From assembly GCA_900095095.1 (NCBI GenBank), contig FMBT01000306.1, forward strand, positions 434,001 through 498,000: 64,000 bases of DNA, in the 5' to 3' direction. Below, piece after piece: positions 31,717-44,516 of the stretch (position 1 is its first letter; each line of letters starts with the position of its first letter). The notes under the pieces are model-generated. The model ran no database searches, was not told the DNA's origin, and was given only the letters and a program-made list of their open reading frames with translations. A program made the translations under genes and the position numbers. The DNA comes from Fragilariopsis cylindrus CCMP1102. Taxonomy: Eukaryota > Bacillariophyta > Bacillariophyceae > Bacillariales > Bacillariaceae.

Positions 31717-34700
31717 CTATTCGAGACTACTGTATCTAGCTACATTAGCTGGAGTTAGACGTCTTCGACGGTAAAATAGAACATATGCTGATTCGGATAT
31801 TACACTTTTGGGTGCAATAGGCTCCACAACCTCGTCGTCGAATTGGAGCCAAAGAGGTTCAGCTGATTCTCGCTGGGCTTTCGCCATTGCCGCTGCCGCT
31901 ACCTTGTACTCGTTCACTTCTACCTTTGGTCGACCAAAAGCCTTCCAACCCGTCGGAGCGTCTGCCTCTCCTTCGGTGCAATTGGCATGGTCGTCCCAAC
32001 GCCGTTGAAATCAAATGCGACTTCTTCTCTTCCATCTTTGCTACAGGGTGTTGCCTTGCAGGTGGCCACGTAATGTCCACCGGTCATTCCTCCGTAATGA
32101 TTAAGGACGCCAATGAGATCGTATACGTAAGATTCACCAGATTCAGTCTGGTGTACAACAGGCGATTCTTTGTGACACCATTCTTTCATGTCGAGACCGG
32201 TCAGAGGAAAATTTACCTTCGTAGTAATCTTTTCTCTCCATTTTTGGGAAGACCGAAACCTCTTCATGTGGATCGTTAATATATCCGGAAGTCGCCATAA
32301 CACCAGATTCTGTTTGGCACCCGGTCGGAAATCTTTACACCGCGGACATCTCCAGTGCGTATCTCCCTCATCATTCTCTAACTTCTGAATCTTGCAAAAT
32401 TCAGTCAAACATTTTCCTAGGGGCATACCAGCACTTCCGGAAGCCGATTGAGTTTTCTTCGCTTTTTGGTTTGCCTTTGTCAGTATTTCAGCACTTTTTT
32501 CATCCAGAATTACCTTCGGTGGAACATACATAACCGGTGCACCAAGATAATTGGAATATTTAACAATAGGCGTTATGGCGCTAGTCTTTTTGTCCGATGG
32601 TGGCTCTCTCCATTGCAATATTATTGCGTGACGAGCGCTAAGGTAGTTTCCAATTGTCCTCATTAAAGAGAAAGGAAAGGCTACTTCGTCGTTTCCAGGT
32701 CCAGGGATTGGATATTCAGCACTACAAACACGAACCTCAAAAGGAAGTCGATGGAGCTTTTCGTTCACCCGTTTAACCAAAGCAGACGATATTGATGTAG
32801 CGTCGAAGCCAGGGTTGCGGAATCTCCTGACCTTGCTACTAGATGTCGACACATCTTGATGATTAAAAGCTAGGGCCCCAAGAACGTATTCTCGATCGCC
32901 TTCGATCAACAGGTCGATCAGTTCGGATATAACTGTTTGTGTGCGGTCATACAGTCGATTAATTTTGGCTTCCTGCTCTTGTGCACCATCAACATCTACA
33001 GGGCCTGTGGGAGTTGGTCCTTGCCTTAGGAATCGAGAAGCCTGTGCTAGAATCTGTGCACCAGCTCTAGCCGTACTCCATTCACTATGGCACTGCACAT
33101 AAAATGACTGACCAAAGAGATTTGGTATTCTAGTTGATCGGTCCATGTATCGGTGGTGTACAATGAACTCCGTTGGTTTGGTTCTATGAGTGGCATGAGA
33201 ATACAAAGGTTGTACTTGTCCGTCGTTAAAATGCTCAATGGAGTACGTTTCGTCCCATTTAGAAGAAAAATTATCGAAATGTATTCTGACCTTAGTTTTG
33301 CCCGCGTCTTCATTTTTCGTCGCTTCGCCATTGGCTGGACCATTCTCAAGAATTTCTACTACGCTCCCTGGATACCAATGCTTTTTGTGATCAATAGCAT
33401 CGACGCGAAGTCCAAGTTTTAGCTCTTCGTCTTTGGTTGGCCAAAGGCTCCGAGAAACAGCCTGTGCGATTGGAAGCGTATCGGTATCGTACAAGCGACA
33501 TTCTTCGGAATTTCCATACTGCATAACGATATTCTCGAGTTCTTTCTCTTCTTTTTTGTTTGGGATAGCAGAAGAGTTAATGATGTCATCCTCATCATCA
33601 TCGTAGTCGTCATTATTACTCTCAGATACTTCATCGACCTCTCCATCGTGTGGCCTCGTTCGTAATGTCGATTCAAAGGCAACAATCAACGCCGGAGAAG
33701 CTGGTGACGAGCTCGAATCTTCGTTCGTATTACGCTGTCGCGCAAATTGACTACACGGACCTTTCTTATTGGTTAAGACAGTAAGATCAGTTCTCCTCTT
33801 TACAACAGTGCCGTCGTCCTTTTCCTTTGACGCAAGTTTCTCCTCTGCACTGCAAATGATTAGATCCGTAGCGAGGATACCACAGACGCTCTGGATCTTT
33901 AGTCTTAGATCACCACTATCAGCTAATCGCGACATAGCAATGATGTATTGTTCCACAATAAGATGTTCTGAAGGGGGCTTTAGACTTGTCGGTTTGTTAG
34001 GACCGAATCGTACTTTTGCTTTTCCATTCTTATTCTTAGGCCTATTCAGAATCCATGGAGTGTTGAACGCATTCGCTCGCCGAACAACGTAGCACTTGAA
34101 AATTACATCGGTGACAGTTGGTAACGGTACCGACAATAAATTGAAAGGATCAAATTTTTGGCTTGAATAATTGCAAACTGGGCAAGTAGTTGTACTGAGA
34201 GTCTGGCCTGTAATGACATCGGTGACGATAGAACGACTCCTCCGTCTTTCTCTCCTCCAAGCTTCTTCTCCGACTCTATAGAGACCATTATTTTTAACCC
34301 AGTCGTCTTCTAGCCCTTCTACATATGGTTTCTTCCTTACACGATTGCTGTCTTCCATCAGCGCATCTAGTACGTAACTCAGCAGTTCTTGTGCGTCTTG
34401 TTGATCTGCCCCCGCAAATACATCAGGTTTAAGTTTCGCGATAACTTGCCTCAACCGTGTAGGTGATTTCTCTCCAGCTTTCGAACTCCACATGAAACGT
34501 AGTAACTCAACAAACTCTTCAAGAAGCCAACCTTCTGTGCCCAAAGGATTATCTTTGTTCAAATCCCCCGTAGTCTTATACTCCCCGCTGAGTAGATACG
34601 ACCTTAATAGAGGAAAATAGCTGATGCACTGTAAAGCCGAATTAATGTAGCAGGTATTCCCCAAATTCACCAAACCGCAAGCACCGAATCCTGGTATCGT

Positions 34701-37700
34701 ACAGACTTTTGTATTTTCAGTAGTGTCCTGGACAGCTTTCTTTACTTGTGCTTGGACCTTGTTTTTTGCTTCATTTGCAGCAGTTTGTACAGCCTGAGCT
34801 GGTTTCGTGGGAGATGTGGGAGCGGAATCTCCCTTACCCATAGTGAATCTCCCTTCAGCAGCCAATCGGTCTGATTCGACATAGATCCATTCACCGTGCC
34901 CACCATATTTTGAAAAATCGACTCGAACTTGTTTATATCCTTGGACCGGAGTATCGTCCATTGAATCATCGTCGTCTTCTTCGTCTGTATCCGGATCCAC
35001 CATCTTCACATGAGTGATGCGCACTTCGTACCACCGTCCAGATGCATCCATGGCGTCTACGGTCATTCCTATAAGGTCTGGCGATTTCGTCATTGGCTTC
35101 CCTTGATCGTTGAGTCCAAGAAGCATCCGACGAAATTTCATATCCCTATCTGCCAGGCGTCGGACCCGACCTGCTTTGGCGGCAGCTTCTCGTGGCCAAA
35201 TCATTTCGTTATTTCGATTCATTACAGCAAATTCTACCAATATTTGACTTTCATCAGCGAGGCCACTACTTTCTACTGTGGCATTATCCGAATAGGTCTC
35301 CCAATTTGACCTAAGCTCGTCGTAGTTTTCGGTAAGTTCTTTTTCGATGTCCTGTTGAGGCAAAATGGAAAAACGATTCTTACATACTAAAGTACATGGC
35401 CATGGTCCGTATCGGTCTTTGGTCCACTAGGGTCTATCCGTTTCCAAAGTCTAACTTTACCTCGCCCATCGGAGCCGTAGGCCCTATAAAGATGAAAAGG
35501 CAACCGCATGATGACCTCTGCATACAATCGCCATAGTGGCTGGTCAGGCGATGCCATGACTCTGATTGTCAAGGGTCCAGCTTCGTTGTAATCTTGTTTA
35601 CGATACGGCTGCTGCGGGTCACAAAGTTGGAATTGCATAACCCATGGATGGGTGATAACTTCCATAAGTCGTGGTATCCTCAGCACTCGATCACTACTAT
35701 ATGTTGAAGCCATCGCATCCAAATCTGTTTCAGTTGGAATGTCTCTAATTCGTTGAAATTGCCACCTCCATCTGATGAGGTGGGGCTGCATAGTTCGATA
35801 TCCATCTCAGTTGCACCTGCTGCATACTTCCCATCTATACATTCTGGTACATTAACCATACGGGGAAGGGGCGGTCCACCGGCATACATTTCAAAGAGGA
35901 CATCCCAAACAGGGGGTGGCACCAAAACATAGTCTACATCCTTTACGAGTCCCTTCTTCATGACCTCATAAGATCCTAAAGTTCCTGCAACCACCACATC
36001 ATCTTGTCGATCCAGCAGTCTTTCTGTGCTAAGTTCGCCCGGTCGTTTTCTAACCACAGTTTCCGGTGACACCATTGCGCTGTCTCCAGCCCACGACCAA
36101 CCAACGTATGATTCCCAATCATCCCACCATTCCTTGTCAATACTATACATAACCCCATAGCCAGTTCCACCTCTACCATCAAAGCCACCAAGACCACCGA
36201 AGATTTTCCGTGCATTTGTTGTAAATTTGATGTGATTATCTTCCGAGACCGTACTTGTATTTTTCTCATTATTGGTACCTCCATCATTTTCCAAAGACAG
36301 AACGCGACGGACGTTTTGCGAAAGAATTTCCATAGCATCATCAGCAGGTTGATCTAGAGACTTAGACCAAACAGAAAGAGCATCCGATGATTCTTGCCAT
36401 TCTTTCCACCGAGATCTGACCATATCTAGTTCCGTAGATCGATTAGGGACCCATCCTTGTGCATAAAGTCGGTGCATGATAGCCGATATACATCCATCAT
36501 CCAAGGCCTTTTGACAAAAATTATAGAAGTCAAAAATTGTCATGTTACTCGAGTTGGTTGTTGAGTCATCCTTGAGCCAAATAGCTGCTTGTTCGGCAAA
36601 GTTCATTCTACTTTCTTTGGTGCAATAGTTATTCAGGAAATTGATACTATCAGACGTTGAATTACCATCTTTACCGGAACAGCATTGTTGTTGCTGCCGT
36701 TGTAATCGTTCCGAGACATCAGTTTGTTGCGTCTCCGAATCATCAACGGTGAAAGAGCCATACCCATTTATATTAGACGAGTTGTTGTTATTATTGTTAT
36801 TATTGTTATTCTTATGAGTGGTAGAAGATCGACGCTTGAATCCCACAAGACTACCTTTGCGGTCTTTTGTTACTGGTGATCGACTATTGTTTTGACCGTT
36901 ATCGTTGGTATTTGCTGCGGAGGCTCCTCCCGTGGGAGATGATGGATCGTCTAACATCATGTGAGTTTCGGGAACAAGAATTGCCATGAGGAAATGAATA
37001 ACGTCTAAACCGGATAAAGTTAACGCAAGACTGTGTTGCTTCTGATTCCAGCGCTCAGTCGACCCATTTTTTGGTGTTGATGTTTTTTCATCGTCTACTT
37101 TAAGATCACTTTTAGACGATGACGGCAAGAAAGGACTATTTACAGATCCACCTCCATACCAATAATAGTGGGATAGCGATGCCAAACTAATAATGGAGTC
37201 TTGATCAACCTCTAGCAACCAAGTCGGAAAGCCTCCAGCAGGATGCAATTCAAGGAACGATTGTAATACATTCGGTGGTAACAGAATATAAAATAGTAAG
37301 TTCAGTTGTTGTTGTCGAGAACCACCTATTTAAGAGAGCAAAATGTATGTGTTAGTTACTTTTTTGGTGACTTCTCCTTAACATGATTTCCATGTTGTTT
37401 ACTACAAACATGAGCTTCTAATAAATGCACACACACACACACACACATATATATATTATAGAAACTTACGCAAAGCCAGTCCAAAAATAAACGTTAACGC
37501 ATGCATTCCCATACCAAGCGGTAAATCTGGCGGTCGGTCACATGTTGGATCTGATGGCGGCGGTATATCTTTATCGACATCATAATTATTATTCATCTGT
37601 TGCTGATGCAGCTGCTTCGCAGCTTTCTTATTAACATCCATTTCTAGATCGTTAATCTCAGCCGAACTAACCGCGATGTCGGCAACATCATCCCAAAGTA

Positions 37701-38868
37701 TGTCATTACAAAACAAAGCGAGTATGTATGTTGTTTCGATGGTCTGAATGGACGAAACACTATTATCATTATAACCACTGGCAATAGTTGATGTAACACC
37801 ACCACCACCACCACCACCACCGCTAATATCACCAATAACGATATTGTTACCACTACTGCTCAGATCAACGATGGTATGATTTCCATCAATATTATTATTG
37901 CCGTTGCCTGCTGCTGCTCCTGCAGCTGCTGCTATTATGGTCTGCATAAAATTGGCAGCTAAAAATTCAGTATTGCATTTTACTGCAGGAACCGGTGGAT
38001 GTGGTAAAAGTTTACGCATAACGTAGGATGTTAGTAGATGATGATTCTTTGCGATGCTGGTAGTTTCCTGTAACTCTTGAAGGAGCGTAAGTGAATTTGG
38101 ATTGTTATTGCTGCCATTGTTATTATTATTATTATCACCATGACTACTACCACCGCCACCATGGTTGCTGTTACTGTTGCCACCACCACTAAACGAAGGC
38201 AATCGTGCTTTTTTCATAATAGTTCGAGCACCACTAGTCTTCCCACTGTTATTATTACCAGATTGGTGTTCAGATTGTAGTTGAGATTGTCGTATTATAC
38301 TTCGTACCCTTCGTTGCAAAAATACTATTTCGGTATCGGAAAACTGATTAATAGACTTCGCCATAAGATCTTGTAACGTAGCATGGACGTCGGCAGGATC
38401 CAATAGTAAGTCTTTATTTGCCAACCAGAGTTCTTGCCACTGTGAATCATCTATACCAACTTCAGTAGGATATGTTTTTTCTGGAATTGCATTGGCTTTT
38501 GAACATTCCATATTGTTATTGTTGTTGTCTGTATTATAGAAAGGACCGTTCCCATTGGAAATATCAACCGCCGTATTAGTTCTATTTGTGCCATCGACAC
38601 CCAAACTATTGAGATTATTCGTACCGGTTATTTGGTGGCCATCGTGATCTATTGTTCCCTCCTCTATTGTTGCTGTCGTTATCGTTGCTGCAGCTGATAA
38701 TTGTTGTGGTGGCGTTGGTTGTGAATGTTGCTGTTGGGGAGGATTTGATGTATCAATAGCGCTAATGGGATTTGGAGATTGGTTATTCGTAGTATCCACG
38801 TCATTTTTACTATTATTGTTCGGGATCGGTTCCACAACATTAACTAGTTTCGAGTCGCCGCAACCCAT
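31717..38868 (-). CDS. Large USP32-like ubiquitin-specific protease, N-myristoylation signal, DUSP and USP domains
   Basis: Exon 1 (38868-37470) starts MGCGDSK, a myristoylation and palmitoylation-type N-terminus. It is followed by low-complexity Asn/Gly stretches and a helical region. A 144-bp intron (37326-37469) joins in phase to exon 2, which runs through WWDDWESYVGWSW to a DUSP domain (VDYVLVPPPVWDVLFEMYAGG, ~35830-36150) and a ubiquitin-like segment. A possible 44-bp intron is at 35352-35395. The USP domain has the Cys box GLVNLGNTCYINSALQC (Cys codon 34650-34652), Cys-X2-Cys ribbons and the His box YGGMTGGHYVATC (His 32073-32075), and ends SAYVLFYRRR. The same order (Gly start, DUSP, split USP) is known in USP32. 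It should remove ubiquitin at membranes. Frame breaks near 35756-35758 and 31995-31997 each lack one base. Confidence 0.85.
37428..37455. repeat. (CA)n/(TA)n microsatellite in the first USP intron
   Basis: A run of CA followed by TA dinucleotides lies just inside the donor side of the 144-bp intron on the minus strand. Confidence 0.85.
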
Positions 38869-40353
38869 TCTGGGATGTTGTTATATTAAAAAAGACAAGT
38901 AGTAGTACCGGTATGGGAAAGGGAATAACCGCAGACAGATGTCACTTTCTTATCTGCAAGAATTGTTGAATAATCGTATTATAATATAAACAAGAGGCAC
39001 AGACACGTGTGATGACTGTTTTCTGAACCCACGGTATTGGATCTAATCTTGAAAGACTTCTCCTTAACACCCCTCCCAAAATAAGGACAAATGACTTTTA
39101 TTGTTCGGATGGACCCAAAACTCCAGGTCTCTTTTGACGTCCTCCTCGCCTATTACCGCAGTCTAATTTCTACTCAGGCTTAATGATATTGCGCTCAGGG
39201 GTGGTAGGTCTCAAAGGAGATAAGCAAACGCAAGTTACAAGAAAATGTGTCGGTGCTTGTCTATCTCTCTGGGAGGATGAGAATCAACTTTAGAATGTCA
39301 TAGACCTAACGTTACTGTAATTACAAAATCAAAAATAAAATATGTCAGCCGCCATGTCATGGGATCGTGCTTGTCGTATTTTGTTTGTTTGATGCTTTTA
39401 GTCCCTCCGTAGATATTTTCGTGCATCTAATGAATCTTCAATGGATCTAACTTAGTGCCGAATTTAAGGCAAGCAGCTATCGTACACATAATAATAGTAG
39501 AATTAGAACAGGGCATACCGTGTATATGATATCTTATTATTTATTTTATAGTAGCCACTCTCTATGAATAATCTAGCCACATATGTTTATAGTGCAATGA
39601 TTGTAAGTTAGGGGTAGACAAAACAAATAATTATAATGGGTAATGTTGCTGTTCACCCATTTTGCTTTCCATCCAATGGCTTTCAAGCACAGATCTATAC
39701 ATACATACCCTGCTGGTCTTGCCTGTATAAGAAGCATTAATTGTTTCGAGAAGATCAGTGCACAAAGCAACATGAGGTAGGTCACTTGAATTGTGTGAGG
39801 CAAGACTAGCCGTTGAGAGAATTGAAAAAAATAAGGTGAATTAAAAAAGTTTACCAGATGATTAGAAATCTGTCAGATTGTTCAGTAGATAACTGAGCTT
39901 TGTGAAAAAAAAATCAACAGCTGATTGAGCTTCACAAAAAAGATCAATATCAGTACCTTTGTGAAGCCAATTTTGACCTAGTGCTACCACTCACACACAA
40001 GTCTTAAAAAAATATATGTCAACAAGTGATTGTTACCCCATGCTGCATAGAGGTCCCTACCCCCAGTCCCAAAAATTGACATGAGAAAATTAATACTACT
40101 CAAGGTCTAATATCTAGCAGTAGGTGCTCACTGTAATCATAGCACAAACCTAAATGATCTATACAAAATTAAAGGACAAAATAATGCATAATATAACACA
40201 TCATTATCAAACCAGAAGAAGAAGAGTAGTAAGTTGTTTGCTATTTTTTCTAAAGATCTAGCCAGTAGTATCATTGTTAATATTATTATGCCCTATTTGT
40301 AGTCAATGATTATGAAATATTCTACACCAATCGGTCAATAACGGGTTGTATTA
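38869..40353. other. Intergenic region, about 1.5 kb
   Basis: It includes the promoter side of the USP32-like gene (minus) and the downstream side of the RBM25-like gene (minus). Short direct repeats of TTCAC/TTTGTGAA character occur near 39895-39965. No supported gene is seen. Confidence 0.5.
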
Positions 40354-41984
40354 CTACTGCTGTATTTCTTGTACCTTTGCCCAAACAGCTTTTAAAAACC
40401 CATCAGCTTCTTCTTCCAAAACAACCTGTAATTCCTGGAGAAGTTCCGAGGTAGCCTTGCCCTGTAAGATATGAGAGTATATAAAATCGATTAGGGTAGC
40501 CTCCTCTACTCCCATAGATTCCTGGACTTGATTCGCTAAGAATTGGCGTAGCATGGCGTGAGAGGATTGTGGTAACGTGGAAGGAAAATGAGAAGGATAC
40601 GTGGAGGAAGAAGAATCCTCCGTCTTGATTTTTTTGGATATTGGCTCGTCCTCGGGTTGTTGTTGTGTCATCCATGCTGGAAGATTAGATCGACCACGTT
40701 TGCCTGAATCAGCTGATGATCCACCACGTTCCGCTCCCTGCATCGGAGGAGGAGGTAATCCCAGTGACGGAGGAGGTGGCGGTGGTCCACCACCAGGAAG
40801 TGGAGGTTGAGGAAGAGAAGTTTGAGGTGGAACCGGTAGAGGAACTGGTGGTGGCGGTACCCGTAGTCCAGCTCCCGGTGGTAGTCCTGCTCCTGTTCCT
40901 CCTCCGTCTTGTTGTCGTTGTTGCCGAGTCTTCTTTTCACTTTCGACCATTGCTTGAATTCTAGGCCGAAGTTCGTTCAATTTTTTGCCACCATTTCTGC
41001 TCGTTGTGTTTTCTGATTCCCATGAGTTCTATCAAGTTTGCGCCGAAATTCCTTCACAGCCGCAAGTACATTTGGTGCATTCAGTGGATCTTCATCAGCA
41101 TCGTACGCACCTCCCGCGGCGGCTGCTACCTTATCCGCATCGAGGAGTTTCGGTTCATCGTCATCGTTCATGTTATTTTCGGTATTGCGTCATTCGTTGC
41201 ATTATTCCCCTCTGTTGTTTTAGTTGATGTTCCAGCTTTATCGTTACTGTTATCTCCACTACTACTTTCATTTTGGCTTGTATGGTTGCTTCATAGGTAG
41301 TAAAATTATTTAACAACTTTTTGCCTAATAGAGTCGTATTGCCCCATTCACAAACGGTGGAGGCAATGGAACATCTGGCGACGAAGGTATCATATAGCAC
41401 CTGATATCTTTATACTTATCATCTAAGTAACGAATGAAATTCTTGAAAGCGACAACGACTTTCAAAGCCTGATCGGGATTGAGCATAGTCACGAGAACGG
41501 TTACTTTCTTTTTACTTTTATCTTTACCATCATTCGTTGTTGTCATCATTGTATCATTGCCGTCATTATTGGTCATCGTTATGTCGGCGTCTCCTGCTGT
41601 TTCTTCTCCCTTAATCTTTTTATTGTGCTTTTTTGGAACACGTGGATTGAACACACATGACTTAACAGTTCCGCATGGATATAAAAACTCTCGAATTTGT
41701 TGGTATCCGTGAAAGAAATATGGAACGTTTGTAATTAAAACGGTGTTCGTAAAGGGTGATCGCATTCCTCCATGACCACCACCACCACGTCCAACAGGAA
41801 TGTTAACGATCGGATGGTGCTGAGGAGGATGTTGGGGAATAGGAAACTGATTAATAACAGGAGTATGAGTAGGAATGAGAGGAGGTGGCAGTCCTGTAGG
41901 CATCGGCGGAGGCAAATTGCCAGCCATCGGTAGAGGAGGAGGAGGACCTCCCATAGGAAGAGGTGGAGGTGCTATGCCGGACAT
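40354..41984 (-). CDS. RBM25/Snu71-like splicing factor (RRM and PWI domains), several frame breaks
   Basis: ATG 41984 opens a Pro/Met-rich N-terminus (PPPLPMGGPPPPLPM) and then an RRM (TVLITNVPYFFHGYQQIREFL, VTVLVTMLNPDQALKVV). A charged middle (MNDDDEPKLLDADK, region 41171-40977) and a second Pro-rich stretch follow. SNLPAWMTQQQPED comes next, and then a C-terminal PWI domain (LRQFLANQVQESMGV, LIDFIYSHIL, LEEEADGFLKAVWAKV). This order is that of RBM25, the counterpart of yeast U1 snRNP protein Snu71, which regulates splice-site choice in the nucleus. Frames change near 41334, 41290, 41171 and at the T6 run 40981-40986. Each is consistent with one missing base, so I treat this as one gene rather than three. 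Confidence 0.8.
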
Positions 41985-42233
41985 TGCAGCTAGTTTTATT
42001 TATAAAGGAACGGAACAAATTTTCAAAAGTTGTTGTGATCGTTGTGTGTCTATGTTGTTGTTGTTGTTGTTGCTTGATGGTGAATGGCAGCACAGACCTC
42101 TACGACTCGACTCGTGAATTGAAATAATAACCGTACTACGCTTAACGATTTTGAGTAAGATTCATTCCCATCTTAATCTTTCGATCTTCGTCATTCATCA
42201 CATAAAATCGAATAAAACAATCACAATCACTTT

Positions 42234-42258
42234 CGACGACGACGACGACGACGACGAC
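42234..42258. repeat. (GAC)n repeat directly before a start codon
   Basis: About eight CGA/GAC units end one base before ATG 42260, so they form the last part of the 5' leader of the YgfZ-like gene. The 275-bp gap here is the shared promoter region with the RBM25-like gene. Confidence 0.85.
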
Positions 42259-42259
42259 G

Positions 42260-44335
42260 ATGGCCGTTTCAACTGGTAACAAGATTGCTGTCGACAAGAT
42301 TGCTACCTGCTATCTACTTACGGGGATCATAACATTTATCGCTTCTTTTCATGGTGCCGTCGCATTTGTACCAGTTCGTCGTCATACGAGTAGCAACAAA
42401 AGAATAAGCAGTAGTAACAAATCCATCAACCGAATAATAATAAGTCCTATAGTACAATATTCTACTTCAAGTAGTTATGAATATCTCCCACCCAATCCAG
42501 ATTCACCCCCTGGAGTGTTTCATATTCCAACATTAAAATCGTCGTATCCAAAAAATACACCGGCAGGACTGAGAGGCGAGGCTGTCCGATCCGCTTTACT
42601 GACAACGGAACGATGTATCGGTTGGGATTTAGCAACAAATGTAGAAACCTCCATGGGTGGACTATTAGAAATTTCTGGACGTGGAACAATTGATTTCTTG
42701 AACGGAAAATTAACGACTTCAATCGATAATAGCATCAGTAACAATAATGTGTACCGTGAAGGTTGTTTGTTGGATGCGAAGGGACGGTTGATTGATATAC
42801 TAAGAGTTACTATAGTCGATGACAGTTTTCGTGCCTTAATTATGACATCTCCAGGACATTCCAGTACTAACTTGATGAAACGATTAGATCCTTTTGTCTT
42901 TCCTATGGATGAAGTCGTACTTACCAATTTTGTTGGTAACAGTTACGATGATAATAATGATGGCAACAATAATGATAATAGTAACCGCTCCTTTGGGTTT
43001 ACGTTGGCCTCAACGCAATACAAACACGTACAGAAGGTGATGCGAGAACAATCGAATTTATTAGATGGACTTGAGAACGATATGTCTTTCCCGGGTCGTT
43101 CTCAAGGCGTCGTTTGGAAGTACCGAAACGATGGTACAGAAATTCTAGTCGTACCATCCACGGGACTTTCCTCGGTAGCATGCGTAGGATATACTTTCGT
43201 ATTTTTTGGTAATAAATCTACTGGTTCGGATGCCTTAGAACTAGGACAACGAGTTTGGAAACACCTAATCAGTGACGGCAATGTAGATGGTCCGATTGAG
43301 GTGGGAGCGTTAGAGTATGAAACTCTCCGAGTCGAAGCTGGACAACCGGCATATGGATGTGAATACGGAATCGATCGTACGAAAAGTAAGGATAAAGAAG
43401 AAGAAGTAGCAAAAATCTGCAGGAAAAAGCGTAGTAACTGAAGTAGATAATGAAAACAACAATAACAACAGTCAGAAAAAGAGGAAGAAAAAATCCATGT
43501 CTAGTATTATCAAAACCAGTCCCATAGAATTCCATTTAAACTCGTTGATTGATGAAAATAAAGGATGTTATCTTGGTCAAGAAGGGATCGCTTCTGTTCT
43601 AAAAAATCCTCGGGGGCCACCACGAAAACTTTACGCTGTTGTATTCGAAGATGATTCCAACATATATGATGCCCAATCAAGTGGGGATAAATCTGACTTT
43701 GATAATTTAACAACTTTACCCAAACCGGGTCAAAAATTATATGCTCTTGGAAGTAACGAAGAACTACAAGTAGGTACTTTGACGTCTGTAGGAGAATCGG
43801 GTGGTACGGGAAGTACGCATACCGTCGCGTTGGCCTTAATCAAGCGATCCGATAGTATCCGAAAACAAATGAAACAATTCGATTTAGAAATTCCAAGAGA
43901 TCCTGATGATTTTTTGGATGTTGACTTGTCTAGTGGGAGTGGTATATACAACCACCGTCCTTGGATCCTTTGGAGGGTCTAGAGGTAATTGTGGAGGGTA
44001 CATTCACCGTTGGAATTTTGAAATGTGTACCGAGTCGACGATCAGGGATTGGAATAAATCGTAACATGTTTGACGAGGACATCATAGTGGAAGGAATTCC
44101 TGAACATGAAGTGGAAATACCGTCGTCTAGGAACACGAGTGTTGACTTTGAAGTGGATGACGAGAATGATGACTCTTCCGCATCATTGGAAGATCTGGAG
44201 GCCGAAGTAAAACTAGCTGCTGTCGAAGCAGAAACCGCAGCTGCTGAAGCAAACCGAAAAGCCGAAAAGATGGCACTATTACAACAACGCGCTAAAGAAG
44301 CTATGGAAAGACGGAAACAAAAGAAAAAAGAATAA
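42260..44335 (+). CDS. YgfZ/IBA57-like folate-binding GcvT-fold protein, plastid-targeted, with frame breaks
   Basis: ATG 42260. A hydrophobic signal (TCYLLTGIITFIASF) is followed by GAVAFVPVRR, an AFVP-type motif at which diatom plastid pre-sequences are cut, so import into the complex plastid is likely. The GcvT-like fold follows (TIDFLNGKLTTSI, GCLLDAKGRLIDILRV, LEYETLRVEAGQPAYG). The family signature is KGCYLGQEG (near 43561-43587), with the invariant Cys. The C-terminus is a long Ala/Glu coiled coil. Family members (YgfZ, IBA57, plant COG0354 proteins) use folate in 4Fe-4S cluster assembly or repair. The frame changes in the A runs near 43401-43425 (two bases short) and near 43944-43948 (one base short). 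The segments are otherwise continuous. Confidence 0.8.
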
Positions 44336-44516
44336 ATTTGATGTCAAAATCTATCATGTTTCTATTTATTTTATGTTTGTATTCTCTTTTTTCTTCGTTG
44401 ACTTAATATAGAAAGAAATCCCATAACGAGTGGAAGCTGCCATGAGGATTTCGTTACCTCGTCACTTCTAACTATTTGTGTACGCAATATCTCACTTTCG
44501 ATTCTTTCGAGATGAT

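Noticed and set aside
40668-40964. Overlapping ORFs on both strands with poly-Pro, Leu or Val
   Set aside because: They are shadows of the Pro-rich linker of the RBM25-like protein.
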